The translations under genes were made by a program, and so were the position numbers. Below, in pieces: positions 20,886 through 30,084 of a stretch of 64,000 nt of DNA. The stretch comes from Cladocopium goreaui (Eukaryota; Sar; Dinophyceae; Suessiales; Symbiodiniaceae). The stretch spans positions 637,027-701,026 of the forward strand of contig CAMXCT020001691.1 of assembly GCA_947184155.2 (NCBI GenBank), given 5' to 3'. The notes beneath the pieces are model-generated. The model did not search any database, was not told the origin of the DNA, and worked only from the letters and a program-made list of their open reading frames with translations. Position 1 is the stretch's first letter. Every line of letters begins with the position of its first letter.

Positions 20886-23800
20886 TTCATGGTCCTCCCT
20901 CGGGCGTTTGAGCAGGCTGCGTATCTGAGACATCTGACTCTCGAAGAGAGCCTGCAGGTTCTGTTGCTGGGACTCAATGTGTCCTCTGAGCTCAGCACCT
21001 TGCGTTTGCAGTTGGTGTTGCACTGAACCAAGCTGAGCAGTATGTCGTGCAGCATGGTCAGTGACTGTGGCCTCAAGCTGGGCATGTTTCTGCATCATGG
21101 TGCTCATTTGCTGCTCAAGGGCCTGGACCCGATCCGGGACATCATCAACTTCCATCTGGTTGGAGCTAGCTGGGAGGCTGGCAAGGACCGCTTTTTGGAT
21201 CTTGGATTCAAGTTGCTTCAGTCCCTCTGATGCATCTGTTTGGCACATGCTTGAGGGTGCATACCATCCCCAGGGGTCAGCAGCAGCCCAAAGATCCGGC
21301 AAAGTTGTTTGCGAGGTCTGGGTGTTGCACAGGGCTATTGTAGCTGGCGTAGCCACAGGCCTTGCTTTGGTCTCTTTGGCATCCCTGGGGCCCTTGTGTT
21401 TGGAAATCATGACATCTCCGTGTCCCATTGATAGCAGTGAGGCTGGGGGATCATCAGTGGCCTGGATGAGCCACATCGCCCCTTTGTTGTCAATTGAGGC
21501 AAGTGGCTGCAAGGGCCGAGCTTCCCAGTCAATCTGCTGCAGGGCTTTGGTCAAGCTGCCTCGGTCAGTTCCAAAGGGAAACGGTCCTGCGAGGAACTGT
21601 TGTTTGGGTCCTGCAGGCAGGTACACTGCATCTGGTCTGACTGCTTTAGACAGATCACTGGCATGGATCGCCAGGGTGCGTAACCCAATGCGATCACCAA
21701 CCCGGGCAAGACCAATAGCCGTGGGATTGGTTTGGCACAGGTGATTCAGTGCAGCTGGCTGCAGGCGAGTCAACCACACAATGGCATAATCCTCATGGAC
21801 TGTCCGGGAGTCCAGGGATCGAGGCTCGACATAAATGCCGGCTGTTCCACTGAGCTTAAGTAGGGGCAACACTAGGCAACTTGGCACTCGGATGCTGACC
21901 GCAAACATAGTGGCACTGCTGGGAGGCTCCGGCTTGTAGCCATTGCGCAGGTATTGACGGCGCCAAACATCAAGTAAGGCATCTTTGGTGTCAACCTTTT
22001 CGTGATTGTGCCAATGTGGACATTGGCATCCGGGTTCACGGCACATTCGCAGCAACGGTACATGGTGAACAACATACTTCATCGGACCTTGGGTCAGGTG
22101 TTCCCATGTACCCTCAATTTCATCTCTGAAAACTGTGATTCTCAATGTGCCAACGTCAACGGCATCAATGTGGATCTTGCGAGAGGCCTGGGTTTTCTCA
22201 ACCAAACCAGAACCTATCTGAACCATGACCATGTCAATGAGCATCGGTTCTTGGTTAACCACACAATGGCAGGGCACTGTCACAGCTTGGTGTGGCAGCG
22301 AGGTCGTCACCTCAGCCAAGGTACATTGCAGAACTAGCAGTGCAAGCGGCAAGTTTGAAACTGCTTTCCCCTGTGCCAAGTAGGGTGCTGCTTCAGCCTT
22401 AGTGACAATCACAACGCCTTCAGTGGCAGGTCCCACAGCTTTCAAGGGTCTTTGGTGCAGTGGCTGGGAATTGCTCTGGAAAACACCCTGTGAAATCGCA
22501 AACTTGGATGGGTCAAGAACAACTGGCGGTTGTTCAGGCGGTGGTTTCTTGCTCTTCTTTCCACCTTTGGGTCTTCCGATATCACCTTTGCCTGCAGCTT
22601 CAGTGATCTTCGACTGGAGTTCAGCAGGCAGCAGGAACTGGAACTTGGATTGGTTTCCCAATGTTTTGAGTTGTTTCCAAGGAATCCTGGAGCCTAAGGC
22701 AGTAAGCACAGGCTGTGCTCCAATGGCCCGCACGGCTGCTTTGGCTCTTGTCCCTGCATGTTCGTGGGGGACTCCATGGTCAATCAACACTGGGATCAAC
22801 TCCTGCTCAGCTTGAGTCGCAAGGCCATTAGCCCAAATCAAGGGCCTGACCCACATGGCATGGTGTTGAATGCCTTCTTGAAACTGAGCTCGGGCAGTGT
22901 CATGTTGAGCCAACACTTCAGCATGTGTGGTCGGAAGGGGTCTTCCGAGCATGATTCGTGCAATAAAGGCAATGGCCAGCGGGCCACAGCAGTCATCAAC
23001 CTCCAAGTTCTGAGGCCACTTCACATGATGAAACCCTGATAAGCGCAGCGCACTGGCTAAGTGTGCAAAAACCTGGGCAAGACAAGCATGATTGCTGGTT
23101 TGATGATCCCATGTATGAACAGTCAACTCTCCCTTTCCTACCACCATGACCATCGGGATCCAGTGGGATTGGACAGGGGCAACCGCAATCACAACTTCAG
23201 GCAATGGGCAGTGGGAATTGGCCCACGCTGCACAGCTTTTCCCTTCAGTCTGGATCCAATTATCCAGGAGCAAGGGGTCAAGGATTACCCAATTCGGGTA
23301 AGAACCACTCTGTTTGAGTTCATCTCTCAATTGGGTCGACAGGTTGGCAAGTTGCCAACGGATCTCATCATCAGCCCAGAAGTGGCCCTGGGTTTCCAGG
23401 AGCTGGGAACGTTCTTGCACTGACATCGGCTGTGCCTCTAAATTGGGGTTACCTTCAACCGGCACCTTGTGCTGGCAAGAGCACTGGTCAGTTGTTGCAT
23501 GGCTCTGGGCATCCAAATGACCATGTTCAAAAATTCGGCCACCTTTAAATGGGCCTGTGGTCGCTGGTGTGTTCTGTACTGCATTTGACTCATCAAGACC
23601 GCACATGTTCCATGAAATAGGAGACATCATGTTTCCATGGGCATCACCAGTTACGTCGGGCAACCTCTGCGTGGGCATTAGGTAGGGGAGTGGCCCACAT
23701 TCCCCATGGTGGAGACGAGCTCCATCATCATGACGGCAAGACAGGGGGACATCACTAACCAGACAGGCATGTTCATGAAGGGACATGGACCGGACTTCGG

Positions 23801-25196
23801 CACTGGACTTGGATGAGGCGACAGTGGCTGGGTACACGGCACCTGCTGCCCTACACTCCACAGGTTCAAGGTTGCCGGCAGACACGTTGGCGGTTCCACT
23901 CATCTTTGGCACTGCTTCCTTGCTACTAGTGGGCAATTTGAAGGGGAGTGGCCCACATTCCCCAGAAGAGCACACTGCGTCCAACTGGTGGTCTGCCAAT
24001 GGTGGTAAACCACGCCCTCGGCAAAAGCATTGGTTGATGGGTGCAAGGCTGTTGGCATCCAAGTGAGCACGGTCAAGGTGTCGTACACCCGCACATGAGC
24101 CAGTGGTCATTGCATTAGTCTGGATGACATGAGGCTCATCGCGGCCACCCATCTTACTGGACATGAGGGACATCACCCTTCCATGTGAGTCAAACTTCAT
24201 GCAGGGCAACCCCTGCGTGGGCATTAAGCAGGGGAGTGGCCCACATTCCCCAGGATGAAGCCGAGCTCCATCAGCTTGACGGCAAGACGATGAGACATAA
24301 TCAACCTGACAGGCATTGTGAGGAGAGGGCAGGGACACGACATCGACTTCAATACGACTCTCAGACGGACCGGCTTTGGCTGGAGACAAGGCACATGCTT
24401 CCCTAACCTCCTCAGGTGGTGGAGGGCCAACCGGCAATGTTGTGATTGCCCCAACCTTGGGCACATCATTCTTGCCACTGGTGGGCAATTTGAAGGGGAG
24501 TGGCCCACATTCCCCAGGAGAACGCACTGCATCAAACTGGTGGTCTGCCAGAATTGGGAGACTATGCAGCTGGCACGGGTTGTGGTTGGGATCATCCAAT
24601 CTGGTGGCATCCAAATGACCGCTTTCAAGGTTACGACCACCCGCACATGGGTCTGTGGTCTTCGGGGTGATCTGGCATATGGGCGACTCCTCAAGATCGC
24701 ACCTGTTCCACATAATAGGGGCTGTCACACGTCCTTTTGCATCACTTGTCGTGCAGGGCAACCCCTGCGTGGGCATTAGGTAGGGGAGTGGCCCACATTC
24801 CCCAGAATGAGACCACGCTCCATCAACATGACAACACGACAAAGGGACATCACAAACCTGACAATCAGGCTCCTGAAGGTGCAGAGACCGGACGTCGACA
24901 CTGTGCATATACGAGCCAACATGGTGTGGGGACAAGACAAATGCGGCAGTTCCCTCCTCAGTGAGTGTGTCGGACTGGTTGGAACCCTGAACTAAGGTCT
25001 GGAACTCCTCAACAGGTCCAGCAACAGTTCCTCCATCATCTTGGGAAGGAGTCCCATCCGAGGACCAAAGGCCCAGCATTTGAAGGAATGGTCCAACAGG
25101 CATGGCAGCAATTACAGACAAGGCTACGACCCCAATCTTGGCAAGGTTTTCCCCTCCAGTGACAAATCCATCTGGACGGCTCTTTTCCCTAACCAA
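20883..25196 (-). CDS. Retroelement ORF: repeat region, second Ulp1-like domain, Cys/His cluster, coiled coil (about 1437 codons)
   Basis: No ATG start is seen; the frame is open from about 25285 and overlaps the preceding ORF. Residues about 130-510 hold five ECGPLP-x3-PT motifs, alternating GECGPLPFKLPT and GECGPLP(Y/C)LMPTQ types. A peptidase-like domain follows at about 600-790, with WADDE, SHW (candidate His), HTWD (candidate Asp), PQNLEVDDCCG (candidate Gln and Cys) and WANG. The His-Asp-Gln-Cys order is that of Ulp1-like (clan CE) cysteine peptidases. A basic Lys/Gly/Pro stretch follows, then a C-x4-C-x-C-x2-WH cluster near 1050 (CREPGCQCPHWH) that could bind zinc or RNA. The last 100 residues (from about 1332) form a Gln-rich coiled coil ending RPREDHE, like the multimerising part of LINE ORF1 proteins. 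Peptidase activity is inferred, not shown. Confidence 0.75.
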   Translation of the reverse strand: MVREKSRPDGFVTGGENLAKIGVVALSVIAAMPVGPFLQMLGLWSSDGTPSQDDGGTVAGPVEEFQTLVQGSNQSDTLTEEGTAAFVLSPHHVGSYMHSVDVRSLHLQEPDCQVCDVPLSCCHVDGAWSHSGECGPLPYLMPTQGLPCTTSDAKGRVTAPIMWNRCDLEESPICQITPKTTDPCAGGRNLESGHLDATRLDDPNHNPCQLHSLPILADHQFDAVRSPGECGPLPFKLPTSGKNDVPKVGAITTLPVGPPPPEEVREACALSPAKAGPSESRIEVDVVSLPSPHNACQVDYVSSSCRQADGARLHPGECGPLPCLMPTQGLPCMKFDSHGRVMSLMSSKMGGRDEPHVIQTNAMTTGSCAGVRHLDRAHLDANSLAPINQCFCRGRGLPPLADHQLDAVCSSGECGPLPFKLPTSSKEAVPKMSGTANVSAGNLEPVECRAAGAVYPATVASSKSSAEVRSMSLHEHACLVSDVPLSCRHDDGARLHHGECGPLPYLMPTQRLPDVTGDAHGNMMSPISWNMCGLDESNAVQNTPATTGPFKGGRIFEHGHLDAQSHATTDQCSCQHKVPVEGNPNLEAQPMSVQERSQLLETQGHFWADDEIRWQLANLSTQLRDELKQSGSYPNWVILDPLLLDNWIQTEGKSCAAWANSHCPLPEVVIAVAPVQSHWIPMVMVVGKGELTVHTWDHQTSNHACLAQVFAHLASALRLSGFHHVKWPQNLEVDDCCGPLAIAFIARIMLGRPLPTTHAEVLAQHDTARAQFQEGIQHHAMWVRPLIWANGLATQAEQELIPVLIDHGVPHEHAGTRAKAAVRAIGAQPVLTALGSRIPWKQLKTLGNQSKFQFLLPAELQSKITEAAGKGDIGRPKGGKKSKKPPPEQPPVVLDPSKFAISQGVFQSNSQPLHQRPLKAVGPATEGVVIVTKAEAAPYLAQGKAVSNLPLALLVLQCTLAEVTTSLPHQAVTVPCHCVVNQEPMLIDMVMVQIGSGLVEKTQASRKIHIDAVDVGTLRITVFRDEIEGTWEHLTQGPMKYVVHHVPLLRMCREPGCQCPHWHNHEKVDTKDALLDVWRRQYLRNGYKPEPPSSATMFAVSIRVPSCLVLPLLKLSGTAGIYVEPRSLDSRTVHEDYAIVWLTRLQPAALNHLCQTNPTAIGLARVGDRIGLRTLAIHASDLSKAVRPDAVYLPAGPKQQFLAGPFPFGTDRGSLTKALQQIDWEARPLQPLASIDNKGAMWLIQATDDPPASLLSMGHGDVMISKHKGPRDAKETKARPVATPATIALCNTQTSQTTLPDLWAAADPWGWYAPSSMCQTDASEGLKQLESKIQKAVLASLPASSNQMEVDDVPDRVQALEQQMSTMMQKHAQLEATVTDHAARHTAQLGSVQHQLQTQGAELRGHIESQQQNLQALFESQMSQIRSLLKRPREDHE

Positions 25197-25219
25197 AAAG
25201 GGTTGGATCTCGGCATTGC

Positions 25220-27067
25220 TCAGAACGGAATTTGGACCTTGGTTGGTGGCAGGAATGCGATCAGCATTGGGTGCAATGCTCCATTAGCCCACCTCCACGG
25301 TTTGGTACATGTTTCATGAGCCTGGACAGCCTCAGCAAATCGATTGCGGAGCAGTGCATGGAAGGTCTGGACATCTGCCTGATTGTCAGGAAGCATACGG
25401 TCATGAAGCATGTAGGCAATGAAGGCCACCGCCATGGCACCGCATCCTTCATCCATCGGGAACATTCGGTACAAACGGGCAGTCTGATGGCCCACAAACC
25501 CCATGGCAGATGCCAGGCGTGTAAAAATGGGTTCCAGACTGGTGTGGTCATTCGTTGAGGAGTCCCACGTGTGGACATGCAAAACCTGGCCTCTAGGGAT
25601 CATCACAATGGGTACCCAATGAGTATGAACAAGGGCAACAGTTGCAACTACACGGGGGGAGGTGCAGTACTGATTTACCCACGTCTCACAATTTTCACCC
25701 GCAGTGGCTACCCACCCTGCCATCAACAGCGGATCAATCATGGCACAGCGATCCAACACAGCCTGAGCACTTTCGTGGTGGGCCTTAGTCGTGAGCAGGG
25801 AGACGAGGTGCCATCGCAGTTCATCATCAGCCCAGACCATACCTTGGTGTTCCAGTATCATGCATCGATCCTGGGCGGTCACAACCTGACTCAACATGGA
25901 TTGCAGGACTGTTTGAGTGGTGGTATAGGAACATCCTAACCGCATGAGACCTGCAGCATCAAGAGAGACCATTGGACAATTGTTAACACGAGGTGAAACA
26001 AGCCCTAGATGGGGGTTCGAACCTGCCGAATGCATCTGGATGCTACCGGGGACCGATGCAACATCTTCCATGGACCTATCTACTCCGGCACTTGCGTCAG
26101 TGGGCAATTTGCAAGGGAGTGGCCCACATTCCCTTTCAGCATGGCTCAAGCCATCTTGATCACCATCTCGGGATGCATCAGGCACTGAGATTCTAGCCTC
26201 ACAACCTAGAGTGACCAAGGCATCTTTGGCCTTGGTAAGCTCATTTCCAACTTCCCTTGGGCTGACTGGACAGGGGTTGGATGTTGCAGCTTGAATGGGT
26301 CGGGAACCGTCAGTGGGCAATTTGAAGGGGAGTGGCCCACATTCCCCTTGAAGTTCATGGCTTGCAGCATGGGAATCATGGCAATCAGGGGGATGCCCGG
26401 CTGGCATCGCATGTTCTTTCACAGGTACACTGGCAATCTGACGAGACTGGACTTCGGGGGACATGACACCGGCAGACACTGCAGAAGGCATGGGGCCTGA
26501 CATCGACGACCCTTGTCGTGGGACATACAGACAAACCTGGTGACCGGCATCTTGAGTGTCAGAGGCAACATCAGGACCTGCTTGGAGTGGCCCCTGGCCA
26601 AACGTTCCAGGAAATCCTTCTTGGCCACTCGTCATGTCAAAAGTGTGCATCTGTGCAGGGCATGGGACAACACACAGCTGAGCCAATTGACCTGGTACAA
26701 TGACTTCTTGCATGGCCCATCGTGATCCATCAGACTTAAACACGGTGACTGCTGACCAATCGAAACCATGCAACTGACCTTCAGCCTCAAGCAACTGTTG
26801 AACTGTTGTGCCAGGGGCAATGCGTACATGGGCAACAGCTACATCTGGTGGATATAAGACCGCGGCACAATCCGGGGGAACATGGACTACATGAAAAACT
26901 GGTGGTGGACCTGAGTCTGTCACAATTTCAGGTTCAGGTTCATCACTGGCAACACTGACCGTCTCAAGGCGGCCTTCAGCATCGACATGCATGGAGCCAA
27001 ATGGAATCCTGTCATCCGGTGGCAAAGGTGGCGGGCGACTCTTGAAGCTGACGCAACACGCCAGCAA
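25220..27067 (-). CDS. Retroelement ORF with first Ulp1-like peptidase-like domain (about 615 codons)
   Basis: The frame opens at about 27088, overlapping the end of the methyltransferase ORF by about 75 nt. A Pro/Glu-rich start is followed by a small domain around VRIAPGTTVQQLLEAEGQL, perhaps a beta-grasp fold (weak). Two ECGPLP-x3-PT motifs lie at about 240 and 315. The peptidase-like domain runs about 410-590: WADDE, THW (His), HTWD (Asp), DEGCG (Cys), then WANG. It aligns along its length with the domain in the next ORF, showing tandem duplication; the Gln of the presumed oxyanion hole appears to be replaced (LYRMFPMDEGCG). The reading stops at TGA (25220), but the similarity to the other copy seems to continue in the next frame, which supports a frameshift here. 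Confidence 0.7.
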   Translation of the reverse strand: MLACCVSFKSRPPPLPPDDRIPFGSMHVDAEGRLETVSVASDEPEPEIVTDSGPPPVFHVVHVPPDCAAVLYPPDVAVAHVRIAPGTTVQQLLEAEGQLHGFDWSAVTVFKSDGSRWAMQEVIVPGQLAQLCVVPCPAQMHTFDMTSGQEGFPGTFGQGPLQAGPDVASDTQDAGHQVCLYVPRQGSSMSGPMPSAVSAGVMSPEVQSRQIASVPVKEHAMPAGHPPDCHDSHAASHELQGECGPLPFKLPTDGSRPIQAATSNPCPVSPREVGNELTKAKDALVTLGCEARISVPDASRDGDQDGLSHAERECGPLPCKLPTDASAGVDRSMEDVASVPGSIQMHSAGSNPHLGLVSPRVNNCPMVSLDAAGLMRLGCSYTTTQTVLQSMLSQVVTAQDRCMILEHQGMVWADDELRWHLVSLLTTKAHHESAQAVLDRCAMIDPLLMAGWVATAGENCETWVNQYCTSPRVVATVALVHTHWVPIVMIPRGQVLHVHTWDSSTNDHTSLEPIFTRLASAMGFVGHQTARLYRMFPMDEGCGAMAVAFIAYMLHDRMLPDNQADVQTFHALLRNRFAEAVQAHETCTKPWRWANGALHPMLIAFLPPTKVQIPF

Positions 27068-28628
27068 GGCAATGCTCCGACATCAGAAAATCCCACTGTT
27101 CAGACCGCAGGATAACATCGATCCTATCCAGAACATATGGCTCCCACCTTCGAATGGCTTCAGTGTGTTCATGTGCGCGCACATAATCCGGATAGGGCCA
27201 GATCGCCTGGCTTTTGGCAATCAGGAGTGTTCGTAGGGCCTGCAAATGATCAATGGGTGTGAATTGGCGTATGCCCCTTTGCAGTTCCTCAAAATGACCA
27301 ATGATATGGGCTCCAATCCATGCAGCCTGCAGTGGGGATGCAATCTGTCCAGCTGCCGACAACGTCAACAAAGGATCTTCACCGAAATCAATCGTTGGGT
27401 CTTGCCCCACCAAAATGCCGCATTCATATGGGTGAATGTGGCGGTACCTGCATTGCCCATTCTGATCAGGAGCTGATTTCACCACAACCCCAAAGAGTCC
27501 TCGTTGTTGAAGCCTCTGTGAGGACAATGGTCCTGAGCGGCATTTGCATGGGCAAGCACGGAGCTGAGAGCCCCAAGCATGTAAAGGACATGGCAAGACC
27601 CCTGATCGATTGATGGCATATGGACACCCATCCTCATGATCAACCTGAAATGCATCCAATTCATGTTCCAACAAGGCAAGGTCATCCTCATGATTGGAAG
27701 GCCACCTGATGATGTAAGGCAAAACATGTTTAATCACCGTGCAATCATGCAGTGTCGGCCATGATTTAAGGCGGATAGGGCCCAGGGCAGGGGCACTCAG
27801 AATGCACCACCATCGATTGCGTGCACATGGCCAAACATGCTGGAGTCGCAAAACTACGTCTGAGAAATGGAACCCTGTTTTCTGGCAAAAGGTCCGGATG
27901 TGATGCATCACATATGTGTCAGTCTGGGCTGGTTCAACGCACTCGATCACCACTACCACCGACCTAAGGTAGTGCGCACAAGCCAAAGTGGCTGGCAAGC
28001 TCTGCGAACGTGGATCCAAGCCACTGCGCCCATCCCCCAAAACTGAATATGGCTGACATGACACGCCTGAGCTGAGCGTAGTAGACCGTGGACACTTTTC
28101 CCACAGTGCAGCCACAGTCGACAATTCCGTGATGTCTCCACATACTGAATGAATTGGCATCTGTGATTGGTAAAGCCCTATCATCAGTGGGTTGACATCA
28201 CAACAGACCTGTGGTGAAAAACAAGTGGAGAGAAGACCCTGGCCTAACCCCCCATAACCAGCACACAGTTCAACGACCTCACGTACTGAATCCCAGCTAC
28301 AAGCATCGTGATGAAGGATGTATGAATCCTGATCAGCAACCAACAATGGTCGTGGCATGGGTCTAGCAACCCTGACATTCAACAGAGAGTATGTGAGACG
28401 TCCCTGTGGCACCGCTCCAGAAAAGGAGAAGAGCTCCTTCCCAATCACCGTGCTCATAAGATGATTCACTGTCGATCCATCAAAAGTCACCATCGATGCC
28501 ACGCATGAAATGCGTTCCCCTCCAACAAGGGCCCTGATGCATGGAGCATACTCAACCATGGCTACTACGAAAACCTCAAAGTTTCGGCATGGACAGTTGG
28601 ACCCGCGGGTAGGTACTTTGAGCCCCAA
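27012..28628 (-). CDS. Retroelement-encoded C5-cytosine DNA methyltransferase (about 538 codons)
   Basis: Enzymes of this family transfer a methyl group from S-adenosylmethionine to carbon 5 of cytosine in DNA. The conserved motifs appear in order: motif I ELCAGYGGLGQG (about 121), motif IV GVSCQPYSVLGDGRSGLD with the catalytic Cys (about 192), motif VI IECVEP (about 229), motif VIII ARNRWW (about 270), motif IX-like RHIHPYECGILVG (about 402) and motif X-like AAGQIASPLQAAW (about 425). A Cys-rich insert, CPLHAWGSQLRACPCKCRSG, falls in the target-recognition region. The first ATG is at 28559 (MVEYAPC); the frame is open to the element edge at 28629. The ENV of motif VI is ECV, but its Glu is kept. 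It overlaps the next ORF in a +1 frame. It sits inside the same target-site duplication as the RT, so it is part of the element and not a host gene. Confidence 0.88.
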   Translation of the reverse strand: MGLKVPTRGSNCPCRNFEVFVVAMVEYAPCIRALVGGERISCVASMVTFDGSTVNHLMSTVIGKELFSFSGAVPQGRLTYSLLNVRVARPMPRPLLVADQDSYILHHDACSWDSVREVVELCAGYGGLGQGLLSTCFSPQVCCDVNPLMIGLYQSQMPIHSVCGDITELSTVAALWEKCPRSTTLSSGVSCQPYSVLGDGRSGLDPRSQSLPATLACAHYLRSVVVVIECVEPAQTDTYVMHHIRTFCQKTGFHFSDVVLRLQHVWPCARNRWWCILSAPALGPIRLKSWPTLHDCTVIKHVLPYIIRWPSNHEDDLALLEHELDAFQVDHEDGCPYAINRSGVLPCPLHAWGSQLRACPCKCRSGPLSSQRLQQRGLFGVVVKSAPDQNGQCRYRHIHPYECGILVGQDPTIDFGEDPLLTLSAAGQIASPLQAAWIGAHIIGHFEELQRGIRQFTPIDHLQALRTLLIAKSQAIWPYPDYVRAHEHTEAIRRWEPYVLDRIDVILRSEQWDFLMSEHCLAGVLRQLQESPATFATG

Positions 28629-28629
28629 C

Positions 28630-28645
28630 TCAAATTAACCATCAT
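28630..28645. repeat. Target-site duplication, right copy
   Basis: TCAAATTAACCATCAT matches 15655-15670 exactly; the flanking bases on both sides differ. It marks the 5' edge of the minus-strand retroelement. Confidence 0.85.
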
Positions 28646-28789
28646 TCATCATCATTGACCACTGGTAACCAATATTAATCAGTATGAACCATCAGCAGAA
28701 CCATGTATATACTGCAACTTCTATATGATATATGGGATTAACCATCATTAACCATCATTATATATATATATATATCCCCATTTTTTTTC

Positions 28790-28920
28790 GGTTAGAAATC
28801 TCCCTGGTGGCCGGTGGCCTATCCACCTCCACGGCAAGGGCCATGGCCTTGCACCTGTTTTCGGACGCCTTTCGGACTCCAGGGGGCCTCACGCCCAACG
28901 CCAGGGGACCTAAAAATGGT
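28790..28920 (+). other. Coding-like island, possible exon
   Basis: A GC-rich stretch reads LEISLVAGGLSTSTARAMAL then HLFSDAFRTPGGLTPNARG on the plus strand. It is the first host-like island after the retroelement. The antisense frame is also open. No family is recognised. Confidence 0.3.
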
Positions 28921-29059
28921 GGTTTCCATAAATGGGGATCCCCATAAAATGGATGGTTTATGAAGAAAATCCGGCTAAAATGATGAAATGTATGATTTAG
29001 GGCTACCCCCATGGATTGGAAACCTGGAGATTGATTCAAGGCTCTGGATTGTGTTCAAA

Positions 29060-29455
29060 GAATCCCGCTGTGTGATGCTTTGTGCTTTGGACGATTTTCC
29101 AAGTCCCGATTTTGGAGTTGGAAACTGTCGCTCGGCCACGCTGTGATGCGGGCCATGGTAGTGGAATACAAATCCCCATGTATATATGCGTATAATATAT
29201 ATATATATACAAATCCCATTAAATCCCCATTGTTTCTGGTTAATTCATCATCAATTTTTGCTGGTGAAATCATCAATTTATCTGGCTAAATCACCATTTT
29301 CCTATGGATGGGAGATCTTTTGGCCAACACGCCGAGAACGATAGTGACTTGGCTCAAGAAAACGGGTGGTTTCAAACGCGGTTCGAGCTGCGCGCAAAAA
29401 GCGAAAGGACCAGGCAGGACGGAAATTCGAAATGGGCTACCCTCGAAACAAATGT
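29060..29455 (+). other. Two coding-like islands, possible exons
   Basis: At about 29105-29158 a frame reads SRFWSWKLSLGHAVMRAM. At about 29308-29460 one frame reads QHAENDSDLAQENGWFQTRF then ELRAKSERTRQDGNSKW, and another is also open. The frame could not be settled and the families are unknown. Confidence 0.25.
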
Positions 29456-29756
29456 AGAACTGTAGAATTGCCAACTTTTTAGAATGTATATCCAATATAT
29501 ATATATTGGGGAGACTGTATACAGTTGGAATGTATGAAAATATAGAAATTCCAGAGCGCTACCCTCTGGGACATCATTTTTATTCATTGTTTTTGATCAC
29601 CAGATGAGACTAGCAAGACGCAGAAAGTTTGGTCAAAGTGGGCCGAGAGTTGGGGATCATTGGATGAGCAGTGGCTGCGTTCAAGCGTTGTTGGTTGATG
29701 ACAGGGGGTAGCTGTACTATCCAACAAGGCTTGATAAATATGGATAGTATGATAAA

Positions 29757-30050
29757 TATTTAGATCATAAATATATAGACTATATATATATAGATATCAA
29801 TATTTTCGGGATATGATAAATATAATATATCCAATATGCTGGGTCTGGATAATATGATGTACACTTACTAATATATATATGATATAATATATATATATAT
29901 ATAATATAATATAATATATATATAATATAATAAATATAATATATATATATATATATAATATAATATATATATAATATATATATAATATATATGATAAATA
30001 TAATATATATAGATATATTATATTATATTATATATATATATATTGGGGAT
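29757..30050. repeat. AT-dinucleotide low-complexity tract
   Basis: Nearly 300 bp of TATA/ATAATATA simple sequence with almost no G or C. It holds no gene; it could be a site of assembly error or slippage. Confidence 0.9.
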
Positions 30051-30084
30051 ATCCCCTATTCTGCTATATGATCACCATCCATGA

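Larger units (their letters stand above)
15671..28629 (-). mobile_element. 12.96-kb non-LTR retroelement carrying a DNA methyltransferase and two peptidase-like domains
   Basis: The element reads on the minus strand from 28629 to 15671. It holds four long ORFs: C5-methyltransferase (27012-28628), first peptidase-like domain (25220-27067), second peptidase-like domain with Cys/His cluster and coiled coil (20883-25196), and endonuclease/RT/RNase H (15735-20873). The 3' tail after the RT stop is only 64 bp and ends in a short repeat, CAGGAAACAGGAAAC, instead of poly(A). The first ORF is open to the very 5' edge, so the element may be slightly 5'-truncated. There are no LTRs. The apurinic-type endonuclease upstream of RT, the zinc finger after RT and the target-site duplication place it among LINE-like elements. 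Long uninterrupted ORFs suggest recent insertion. It lies antisense to the flanking host exons. Confidence 0.88.
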
